Below are positions 56,446 to 64,000 of a stretch of DNA of 64,000 bases, piece after piece (the first letter of the stretch is position 1; each line of letters begins with the position of its first letter). Made by a program: the position numbers and the translations under genes. The stretch is from NCBI RefSeq assembly GCF_001040945.1, contig NZ_CP011930.1, positions 3,653,021-3,717,020 on the forward strand. The letters are read 5' to 3'. The notes under the pieces were generated by a model, which was not told the DNA's origin, did not search any database, and saw nothing but the letters and a program-made list of their open reading frames with translations. The DNA comes from Herbaspirillum seropedicae. Lineage in GTDB: Bacteria > Pseudomonadota > Gammaproteobacteria > Burkholderiales > Burkholderiaceae_D.

Positions 56446-56874
56446 TTATTTAAAGTCATCCAACCAATCTCCCATCGGATCTCTCGAATACTTAAAATTA
56501 TAGTCCCCAAATTTTCTTACAAAATCAGCAACAATAGCATCACTCACGTCAATTTCATGAAATTCATTTCTACCCCTATCAGTTTGAACATAGATTCTCT
56601 CAATTTCAATTTCATTATTTTTATTCTTCTTACCAATGACTTTTGCTTTATAAAATAGAGCCGATCTGCCACCGCCCAGCATTGGAACTACGTTAAGTAT
56701 TGGATAAATTACATTTGGATCAGAAATCTTAACTTTTACAGGAAAGTCAAAGTTTTCCGGATAATGTTCCCCAAGAAGAAACAATCCATTTTCTTGATCA
56801 ACAAGCCATCCTGTTATTTCAATGATGGCATCTGTTGAAATAAAATTAGAGCCAAGCAATTCTTTCACATCCAT
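56446..56874 (-). CDS. cdiI: CdiI-like immunity protein
   Basis: 142 residues, soluble, acidic and AT-rich in codons unlike the flanks. No known family recognised. It starts two bases after the cdiA stop, the standard place for the immunity gene of a CDI system, and should bind and neutralise the adjacent C39-like toxin domain. Identification rests on position and composition. Confidence 0.75.
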   Translation of the reverse strand: MDVKELLGSNFISTDAIIEITGWLVDQENGLFLLGEHYPENFDFPVKVKISDPNVIYPILNVVPMLGGGRSALFYKAKVIGKKNKNNEIEIERIYVQTDRGRNEFHEIDVSDAIVADFVRKFGDYNFKYSRDPMGDWLDDFK

Positions 56875-56876
56875 TA

Positions 56877-59800
56877 TTATTTTCCAATCACGATTGAATT
56901 TGCGCTATTTTTCATTGCATTATCCAGAATACTTGCACGTACACCACGCGGTCCTGCGGAAGGGTCTCGTGTCATGTAATACAGTACACCGTCAACCTTC
57001 GCTACACTATCAACAATGAAAAAATGATTATTTACATTCACAATTACTGTTTTACCATCTGCTAATGCGCGGTTCAGCTCTCCGGGGAACATATTAAGGT
57101 TCACAGTGTTTTTTACACCAGCCTTACTGATAACATCGGACAGTTCTGCAGTGTTTACGCCTGAAGGGCGAATACCCTTCTCAAAACTGCCGATTACATT
57201 TTCCAAAGTTACTGAAGCACCAGTATTATCAGTAATCGTCATCGCAGCGCAAGCCGGACCACAAACTGGCGCATCGCCCTGCCGAATAACTGAGCCCGTT
57301 GGTTGATACGGGATAGTATTAGGTGCGTTAACAGCGGCTCCTGCGCCGTCAATTGGGCCCGACCGTCCTCTAGTTGCTCCAGAAGGATTTATAGCAGCCG
57401 CCTGATTCAGAGCCGTTCCCGCTGCGCTCAGCAGCCCCACGGCGACATTTTCTAATCCAGCTTGATCACCATTTCTTAGTTCCTCCACCCCAGTACCAAG
57501 CTGATAGCCTGCTTGCGCCATCGCCACCAACCTGATCAGGTCGCCGACCGGCCCCGACATCACCTCAAGGGCAGGAGAACCGATTGCCGCTTGAGCCTGA
57601 TGTACATCCTGGATACTTTGCAGCTGCCGTGCGAATAGCGCTAGTTCAGGCACGTCAGCTGGCTGCACAGAAGAACCTGGCCCCGCCTTCAACAGGAATT
57701 GAGCCGCTGCAGATCCATTTTGTTGCGCGTAATACGCGATGTAGAGGAACAATTCATTCTTTTCCGCACTACTCAATGAGTCTGGATTAGCATGATATGC
57801 ACTCAATAATTGGTCGCTGCGATTGTCGAGATAATTTAGCGCCAACAAAACTTGCGCGCTTTCGCTCCTTCCTTTTACAGGATTAACCAATTTATCAAGG
57901 AAGCTTTGATTGTATGCTTTTTTTAGCTTGGCAAGCGCCTCATTCCGCTTGGCATTGGTTTTATCACCAAGGAAATTGTTCGTCACCGCATTTTCGGAAA
58001 TATTGCCGCCTATAGCTGCATCAAGTGGAGTCCCGCCTGCAATTCCAGCCAATACGGTACCGGCAACCGTGGATAATGCGATAACCGTTTTACGCTGATT
58101 ATCATTAAGCTTTTCTGGATGGAATTTTCCGTCTGCATCATAAGCATCCGGATACAATTCGCGCGTTATGGCTTCTGCGGCAAGCTCTCCTGTGGCCCCT
58201 GCAAGTGCACCGGCTCCGGCATGGGCGCCGTTAGCTGATGCAAGGATTCCTCCTAATATTGCATGACTTAATACCTGGGCACTCTTGTTCTCGTTTCCAG
58301 GTTGAGAAAAATAGCGACCAATAGCATCCGCCAGATACGGGGCGCTGGCATTGGCTAACAGTTGCCCAGCACTCTGACCACCGAGGCCACCAATCACAAG
58401 AGTCGTAATGGCTTTAAGAGCCCGCTTATTCTCGCCGCCATCTTTCCATTGGTCTGCTTCTGCACCCAACAGCAGGGCCTGTGTTTGATCGCCATTCTGT
58501 GCGGCATTGCTGGCTGCTTGTCTCAGCTCCTTCTCTTTTGACTCCGCATAGGCGCCTGCTAGCTGAGCAACCTGTTGCCCAAAAGCCCGCGTAATCTCTG
58601 CCTGCGCTTCAACATCGGCCTGCAGCTCCTGCCCATTCCACGTCTTAGCTATCTTTCCGCTGGTATCACGCTCACTGCTCACATCAGCATTGATGCTCGC
58701 AATGGTCTGTTCAGCCGTCTTCCCTGTCTTGGCCTGCTGGGCAGCATCATCGGTAATCTTGATATCAGCCTGGCTGATCCCGCTCCGGGTCGTGCTGCTA
58801 TCGCTACCGCTGACATTCCCCCTCCCGAGCGCGCTGCCAGCAAGTCCCAGCACCGAACCTGCCAGATTCGTCCCCATACCCACGCTTTGGCTCTCGGCCT
58901 TGAAGTCACTCCGGTTCTTGATATCGGATTGCGTCAAGGTCTCAGTCGTCAGGCTATTCTTCCCATCGGCAGCAGCCTTATCCGTGCTGGCAATCTTCGC
59001 CCCCTTCAGGTCCGTATTGCCCGCCACATTGATCTGGAATCCATCGTCCCCAGCCTTGATGCCCGATTGCTCATTCACACTGGCGTAATTCCCATCCACA
59101 CTGCTACGCGCCAGGTTGAGACTGCCGCTCATCCGCCCCATCCCCGCCGAGATACTCACCCCTGCGCTTTGCTGGCGGCTCTTGTAGGTACTCGTGTCCT
59201 GCAGGCTTTCGATATTGAGATTACCGCTGCCGCTGGTGCCGACGTCGATCACCACCTGCTTGCCGCTGGCCACGGCTCCCTTGATCGTGGTATCCGTGCC
59301 CGATGCAATGGTGAGCTTGTTGCCCGCATCAACATGCGTATTGACCTGCGCAACATCACTCCCGTCACCACGCCCCCGGCTCCCCGACAAGCCTGCATTG
59401 ACAAGGAAGCCATCGGTGCCTATCGAGATCCCCACCGATCCCGACATCGCCTTGTTGCTGCTGCTCTGTTCGGTTGTGCTTTGTGCTGCCAGCAGGCGCA
59501 CTTCATTGTCGGCTTTCAGGAGCGTGTTGGCTCCCGATCTGATATCGCTACCCTGCACGATGACGTTGCTGTCCGCACCACCACCCTGCGCCGTCAGGCT
59601 GATGTTGCCACCTGCATTGAGCGTGGAGCCGCGTGCAGTGCTAGCACTGGATTGGCTGTGGTTCTCGCTCTTGCTCGCGCCTACGCTGATGGCCAGGTTG
59701 ATGCCGCCGGCCTTGTCGGCTGCCGTGGCGTCGCGGGTCTCGGGCTTCTTGTCGGCCCCGAGCTTGAGATCGCCGTTTTCATCGAGGGCATTGGTGCGGA

Positions 59801-62800
59801 CTTGCGGATTGTCTTTGCCATCGACCGCAAAGCCTTGGCCGGTCCGGACGGCATCCACTGCATTCTTGCCCGCAAAGCCGATATTGGCCGCCGCCAGCAA
59901 TTGCATCCGTCCGCCCGAGGTACTCTTGGCCGCCTGCGCCATCTGCTGCGCCGTCTGAATCGCTGACAACACCGGGCTGGTGATCTGTATCGTCAAGCCG
60001 CTTTGCTTGAAGACCATATCCTGCGTGCTACGCTCGGTCTCCGCCGCGGCCAGGATACTGATCTGCTTGGCCACCACATCAATATCGCCCTTCGGCGCCA
60101 GCACATTGCTGCCGCTCTGCGTATAGGCATTGCCCGCCTTGATCGAGACATTGCCATCAATGCTGCCCACGTTGGACGATACGGCAGTGCTGTTGACAGT
60201 GGTGTTCTTATTATCCAGCTCGCGCGTGCCGATGGTGAAACCCAATCCCCCTCCACTCAACAGACCGCTGCTCTTCTTGTTGCTGCCCTCGGCGGATTCG
60301 ACCTTGTCACTGGCGGAGGCGACCGTAATATTGTTGGCCGCCACCAGCGAAGTTCCGGCGCTCGATACGACGTTGCTGCCGACGATGCTCATGTCCTTGC
60401 CCGCTTGCAGCACTGTCGTGTCACCGCTCAGGGTGCTACCCACGGCGTTGGTGTAGGCGCGCTTGCCATAGCTGGTGCGCGTGGTGCTGGAGAGCAGGCC
60501 GCGTGAGGTGCTTTTCGCGTATTCGCTGTGACTCTGGAAAGACTCTTCGGAGACGACGTTGATGTCGCCAGTGGCCGCTACTTCCAGCGCCTTTCCAGCA
60601 GTGATACTGCTAGCGGCCACCTTCACATCGGCTTTCTCCATCAGGCCCGCTTTGATACTGATGCCGCCAGCGGCATCAATGTTGCTGCCTCGTACCGCGA
60701 CGCTCTCGTCATCGGCTCTACTGTATGACCTGGAGGCCGCGCGGCCGATCGTAGATTCAGCTCTGTCCAACGCTGCGCCTATCGTCACGGCGCGTCCTGC
60801 CATCAACGAACCGTTGCCACTGCCATTGGTGCCGATGGCTACCTGCGCGGCAGTCAAGCTCAGATCGCGCTGCGCCACCATGGTCAGGTCACCGCCCGCG
60901 TTGACGGTCGATCCTACGCTGCTAACACTCTGCGCGTGACCAAAGTAACCGCTGAAGTTGGCGTCATAGGTGCTGCCGGTCTTGACAGTACCCAAATTGA
61001 TATCGCGGCCCGCGCTCATGGAAAGCTTGCCGGTGGCGGCGTCTCCGGAACGGCCACTGGCCACCGTTGCACCGAGGTTGGTGATGTCTGCGCCGGCGGT
61101 GATGGTCAGGTTCTTGTCGGCGGCGATGCTGCCCTGGTTGGACAGGGAGGTATAGCTGCCGCTGGTCTGGCCATTGTTGTAGGTCTGGGTAGTGGTGAGC
61201 GTTTCGTTGCGCACGTTTCTCCCCGCGCTGATCACGATCTCGTCGCCGCTGATGCCGCCGCCCAGGTTGGCGATATCGTTGGACGCCACCAGTACGGTGC
61301 GGCCTGTGCCGCTGGCGCGACCATCGATGAAGCCACCCTTGTTGCTGATGTTCTCGGCCTGGATGGTGATGTTGTCGCCGCTGACCAGGGCGCCGCTGTT
61401 CTTGAGCGCGTCCTTGTCAATATGGGCCAGATAGAGCTTGGGCACCAGGACCTCTTCGGTGCGTCCATCGGGCAGGACGACCTTCTGCGTTTCCAGCCAG
61501 ACGATGTCGCTGGTCAGGTGGCTGACCTGGTCCGGCGTCAAGGCCACGCCAGGACGCAGGTTCCAGCTTTGCGCCACGCTCACGGCATTGTTCAGCAGCT
61601 TCTGGTATTGGGAGTCGTCGTTAAAGCTGCCACTGGGCCGTCCCGTCAGTTGCGCCATCTGCTCGCGCACCATGCGCTGCTCGTAGAAGCCGTCGCCCAG
61701 GCGTTTCTGGGTGGTGGAGGGATCGACATTGAGCGCGGTGAGCAGGTAGTCGCTGCTGAGCCAGGTGCGGCGGTCGGTGAACTGCGTGCGAGTCTCCAGC
61801 AGGTAGTTGCCGCTGGTGGCTGGGACGAACATGGGGTTGGGTCGGACCGGAACAGGCGCGTCGGGAGCCGTTGCGCCAGGGCGCGCGCTGGCGTCATTGA
61901 GCACGCTGCCTACTGACTGGCCGCTGCCGGTGGTCAGGGTCAAGTCGCTACGGATGTTGGCGGCGCTTCCGGCGGCAATGTCGGCATTGCTGAAATTGCG
62001 CGCCATTATGTTGACGCCTTGCTTGCCGACAATGGCCCCTTGGGTGGTGCCGATCACTTCCGAGATGTCGGGCATGCTGTAGCCGGTCACGGTGCCGCCG
62101 GTGGTGACGAAATTGCCGTCGAAGCTGTGCCGGCGATACAGGGTCTGGCCAAGGTTGTTGATGTCGGCGTTGCCGCCACCGAGCCACAATGCACCGCTAA
62201 CCACGATATTGCTGAACTCATTGTTCAGCGACTGGGCGATGCGGATATTGGCATTGCCGCCTGCACGAATTTCCGCCACCGCTCCGGCGCCTGCCGCGAG
62301 CCGGTCTTCACTGGCGGTATGGTGTGCATTGCGGGTCAGTTCCAGCGAATCATGCTGGGGCGCCAATGCGCGCTGCGTGTCGCGCCGGAAGATGCCGTTG
62401 GGATCGGTATAGTCCACCTCCGCCACGAAGCGTACGCAGTTGGTGGTGCAATTGCCGTACTGGTTGGAATAACCCGGCATGGGCTGCCAATTGACGTCGC
62501 CGCGGCCATTGCGCGGATCATCGCCGCCTGCCACCTTGTCGGGGTTGCTGACGTTGTTCCGTTGCTCCGTGAAATACACCACTCGAGTGCCGTCGGTTGC
62601 ACTGCCTCGGGTGACTTGACCGAAGGTAGCCCAATTACTGGAAAGACCTTTATAGAAAACGGTATCGTCGGCATGCGTGCGGATCACGGCCCTGCCGATC
62701 ACGTAGCCGTCGGGGGTGATGATGCTCTTGGTCTCCAGCACATCGGCCGGATTCACATACAGCATTTCGTAGAAGTTGAAGTTGGAGGAATCAGGCTTGT

Positions 62801-64000
62801 AATACATCTGATTGCCGCCGTTGTGCCACCAGGAAGGAGCCCGCATTGCATAGGTCTCATCCAGCGTACGCACGGTGGTGACAGCCACACCGCTGCGGGT
62901 GTTGCGCACGTTCACCGCTGCGATGTCGAGATTGCCACCGGCTTCGATGACCGAATCTTCGTTGACGATCTGCGCCGTGTTGTTGACCAGCCCATTGGCG
63001 TCCCGCACGCCATTGGCAGCGATGGCCATGTCGGCGCTGCTGTAGATGATGGCCTTGCCCCGGTTGGCCAGCATCTCGGTCAGCCAGAGCGACATGCCGT
63101 TGCCCGCTCCCAGCAGGGCGTTGGCGCCGGTGTTTTCCAGTGTCCTGGCGTTGACCACGAGATCCTTGCCAAGGATGGTCGCGCTGTTGAGGATGCTGTC
63201 GGCGGTGATGTTGAGTTGCCGGTTCGCACTGATCTCGCCGGCGTTGTCGAGGCGATTGAGTGCGGTGAGCGTGATGTCTGCCGCCTGCAATGCTGCGCCG
63301 CTGCGATTGCCGATATTGGCGGCGCTCAGCGTGAGGGTATTGGCTTGCACGCGACCTGCGTTGTCGTAGTCGCCCTGCATGGTGAGATTGAGGTCACTCA
63401 CTGCGCTGAGCCGCCCGTTGGCGCCCTGGACCAATCCTTGTTGCAGCGTAAAGGCGGCGTTGCTGCGCGTGCCGATGCTGCCGTTGTTGCGCAAGCCCTG
63501 TACCCCGGCGCGGATGGACTGCGCGGTGATGCTGCCATCGTTGCTCAACATGCCATCGGCTGTCAGACCCAGCTGGCCAGCGGCCTCGATGTTGCCGGTA
63601 TTGCTGATGTCTGCGGCGGCGTTGCCCTGAGGCTGGGTTGCGCTGATCGAGATATCGCCCGCCGCCTGCACCTTGCCGCTGTTGTTGACCGCACCATGCG
63701 TATCCACCTCGACATTGCCGGTAGCCGCGCTGATGGCGCCGCTGTTCTGCAAGCTGGCAGCGGTGAGCGTCACCCCGCTCTGCGCGCTGATCGTATTGCT
63801 GTTGTTGATGCCCCCATCTGCCTGGAGCTTGACCGCGGCGGCCGAGGACGCAACGCTGCCGCTGTTGACGATATCGCCACCCTGCCCCGTTGCACGGACG
63901 CCCAAAGACGCCGTGGCGGCCAGGGAGCCGCTGTTCTCGATACGCCCCGCCGCTGTCAGCGTGAGCTCGCCAGCGGCGGCGCCGATGGCGCCGGCATTGC
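56877..64000 (-). CDS. cdiA: CdiA/FHA-family contact-dependent inhibition exoprotein (partial)
   Basis: Two-partner-secreted toxin-delivery filament. The 5' end lies beyond the window; over 2,370 residues are here. It begins in short G-x-I/L-x-N-x-G-x-I repeats of the hemagglutinin type, then a Tyr/Trp-rich receptor-facing segment (near 61.5-63 kb), FHA-2 repeats (about 58.7-60.9 kb), a pretoxin domain (about 58.0-58.6 kb) ending at the VENN-like AVTNNF near 57.98 kb, and a 360-residue C-terminal region. Its last 130 residues hold a cysteine-protease fold: Cys at 57261-57263 (DAPVCGPACAAM), His at 57024-57026 (NNHFFIVD), Asp at 56964-56966 (TRDP). The C-terminal part is AT-richer than the rest, as expected of a swapped toxin cassette. 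Confidence 0.92.
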   Translation of the reverse strand, partial: NAGAIGAAAGELTLTAAGRIENSGSLAATASLGVRATGQGGDIVNSGSVASSAAAVKLQADGGINNSNTISAQSGVTLTAASLQNSGAISAATGNVEVDTHGAVNNSGKVQAAGDISISATQPQGNAAADISNTGNIEAAGQLGLTADGMLSNDGSITAQSIRAGVQGLRNNGSIGTRSNAAFTLQQGLVQGANGRLSAVSDLNLTMQGDYDNAGRVQANTLTLSAANIGNRSGAALQAADITLTALNRLDNAGEISANRQLNITADSILNSATILGKDLVVNARTLENTGANALLGAGNGMSLWLTEMLANRGKAIIYSSADMAIAANGVRDANGLVNNTAQIVNEDSVIEAGGNLDIAAVNVRNTRSGVAVTTVRTLDETYAMRAPSWWHNGGNQMYYKPDSSNFNFYEMLYVNPADVLETKSIITPDGYVIGRAVIRTHADDTVFYKGLSSNWATFGQVTRGSATDGTRVVYFTEQRNNVSNPDKVAGGDDPRNGRGDVNWQPMPGYSNQYGNCTTNCVRFVAEVDYTDPNGIFRRDTQRALAPQHDSLELTRNAHHTASEDRLAAGAGAVAEIRAGGNANIRIAQSLNNEFSNIVVSGALWLGGGNADINNLGQTLYRRHSFDGNFVTTGGTVTGYSMPDISEVIGTTQGAIVGKQGVNIMARNFSNADIAAGSAANIRSDLTLTTGSGQSVGSVLNDASARPGATAPDAPVPVRPNPMFVPATSGNYLLETRTQFTDRRTWLSSDYLLTALNVDPSTTQKRLGDGFYEQRMVREQMAQLTGRPSGSFNDDSQYQKLLNNAVSVAQSWNLRPGVALTPDQVSHLTSDIVWLETQKVVLPDGRTEEVLVPKLYLAHIDKDALKNSGALVSGDNITIQAENISNKGGFIDGRASGTGRTVLVASNDIANLGGGISGDEIVISAGRNVRNETLTTTQTYNNGQTSGSYTSLSNQGSIAADKNLTITAGADITNLGATVASGRSGDAATGKLSMSAGRDINLGTVKTGSTYDANFSGYFGHAQSVSSVGSTVNAGGDLTMVAQRDLSLTAAQVAIGTNGSGNGSLMAGRAVTIGAALDRAESTIGRAASRSYSRADDESVAVRGSNIDAAGGISIKAGLMEKADVKVAASSITAGKALEVAATGDINVVSEESFQSHSEYAKSTSRGLLSSTTRTSYGKRAYTNAVGSTLSGDTTVLQAGKDMSIVGSNVVSSAGTSLVAANNITVASASDKVESAEGSNKKSSGLLSGGGLGFTIGTRELDNKNTTVNSTAVSSNVGSIDGNVSIKAGNAYTQSGSNVLAPKGDIDVVAKQISILAAAETERSTQDMVFKQSGLTIQITSPVLSAIQTAQQMAQAAKSTSGGRMQLLAAANIGFAGKNAVDAVRTGQGFAVDGKDNPQVRTNALDENGDLKLGADKKPETRDATAADKAGGINLAISVGASKSENHSQSSASTARGSTLNAGGNISLTAQGGGADSNVIVQGSDIRSGANTLLKADNEVRLLAAQSTTEQSSSNKAMSGSVGISIGTDGFLVNAGLSGSRGRGDGSDVAQVNTHVDAGNKLTIASGTDTTIKGAVASGKQVVIDVGTSGSGNLNIESLQDTSTYKSRQQSAGVSISAGMGRMSGSLNLARSSVDGNYASVNEQSGIKAGDDGFQINVAGNTDLKGAKIASTDKAAADGKNSLTTETLTQSDIKNRSDFKAESQSVGMGTNLAGSVLGLAGSALGRGNVSGSDSSTTRSGISQADIKITDDAAQQAKTGKTAEQTIASINADVSSERDTSGKIAKTWNGQELQADVEAQAEITRAFGQQVAQLAGAYAESKEKELRQAASNAAQNGDQTQALLLGAEADQWKDGGENKRALKAITTLVIGGLGGQSAGQLLANASAPYLADAIGRYFSQPGNENKSAQVLSHAILGGILASANGAHAGAGALAGATGELAAEAITRELYPDAYDADGKFHPEKLNDNQRKTVIALSTVAGTVLAGIAGGTPLDAAIGGNISENAVTNNFLGDKTNAKRNEALAKLKKAYNQSFLDKLVNPVKGRSESAQVLLALNYLDNRSDQLLSAYHANPDSLSSAEKNELFLYIAYYAQQNGSAAAQFLLKAGPGSSVQPADVPELALFARQLQSIQDVHQAQAAIGSPALEVMSGPVGDLIRLVAMAQAGYQLGTGVEELRNGDQAGLENVAVGLLSAAGTALNQAAAINPSGATRGRSGPIDGAGAAVNAPNTIPYQPTGSVIRQGDAPVCGPACAAMTITDNTGASVTLENVIGSFEKGIRPSGVNTAELSDVISKAGVKNTVNLNMFPGELNRALADGKTVIVNVNNHFFIVDSVAKVDGVLYYMTRDPSAGPRGVRASILDNAMKNSANSIVIGK

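Noticed and set aside
58575..59966. 463-residue plus-strand frame opposite cdiA
   Set aside because: Antisense shadow of the FHA repeat region.

Overview
The window looks like chromosome of a GC-rich betaproteobacterium of the Oxalobacteraceae, most like Herbaspirillum. This is inferred from gene content and protein style (FNR-controlled ccoNOQP, ACC deaminase beside an Lrp-type regulator, a conserved aat-bpt-pyrD block, a PEP-CTERM protein, CDI/FHA exoprotein); no database comparison was possible.

Layout. 1-2.4 kb: an EmrAB-type drug efflux pump (emrB cut by the window start) divergent from a MarR regulator, with two perfect palindromes between them. 2.5-6.1 kb: proline iminopeptidase, an Lrp regulator divergent from ACC deaminase (acdS), and ompW behind a perfect FNR box. 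6.3-19.7 kb: a microaerobic respiration block: fatty acid desaturase, an Fnr-type regulator, fixH, ccoG, ccoPQON, ccoS, ccoI, a TauE-like membrane protein and hemN, with FNR boxes ahead of ccoN and hemN. 19.9-25 kb: an outer-membrane barrel, a YddG-type exporter, yhhQ behind a preQ1-I riboswitch that appears to hold its ribosome binding site, an MFS exporter and argE. 25-28.4 kb: an orphan receiver protein, a coiled-coil protein, a membrane diguanylate cyclase, and a PEP-CTERM fibro-slime protein behind a textbook sigma-54 promoter. 28.4-31.5 kb: an AT-richer island with two glycosyltransferase-like genes (one apparently damaged at its 5' end), ending near an initiator tRNA gene. 31.7-36.7 kb: NUDIX hydrolase, aat, bpt, pyrD, a ChaC-like cyclotransferase and lipoproteins. 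37-42.9 kb: a 26-residue membrane peptide, a lysophospholipase overlapping an HdeD-like protein fused to a permuted papain-like domain, a YdcF protein and a chemoreceptor.

42.9-48.9 kb holds the most distinctive system: a bufferin-type copper-stress cluster (DUF2282 precursor, DUF692 MNIO oxidase, DUF2063 partner, DoxX protein, plus a TPR-methyltransferase) divergent from an ECF sigma factor that sits between two different NrsF-like (DUF1109) anti-sigma proteins. The intergenic region carries two divergent copies of one promoter motif, GTAACC-N16-CGAAT, which ties the two operons into one autoregulated circuit.

49-55.3 kb is an iron/metal uptake block: a TonB-dependent receptor and a Fur-boxed operon of DUF4198, DUF3649, PepSY and DUF3325 proteins. 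A gamma-carbonic anhydrase follows, then a decayed repeat region, and from 56.4 kb to the window end a contact-dependent inhibition locus on the minus strand: a CdiI-like immunity gene and a huge CdiA whose C-terminus is a C39/papain-like cysteine-protease-fold toxin. The CdiA 5' end lies outside the window.
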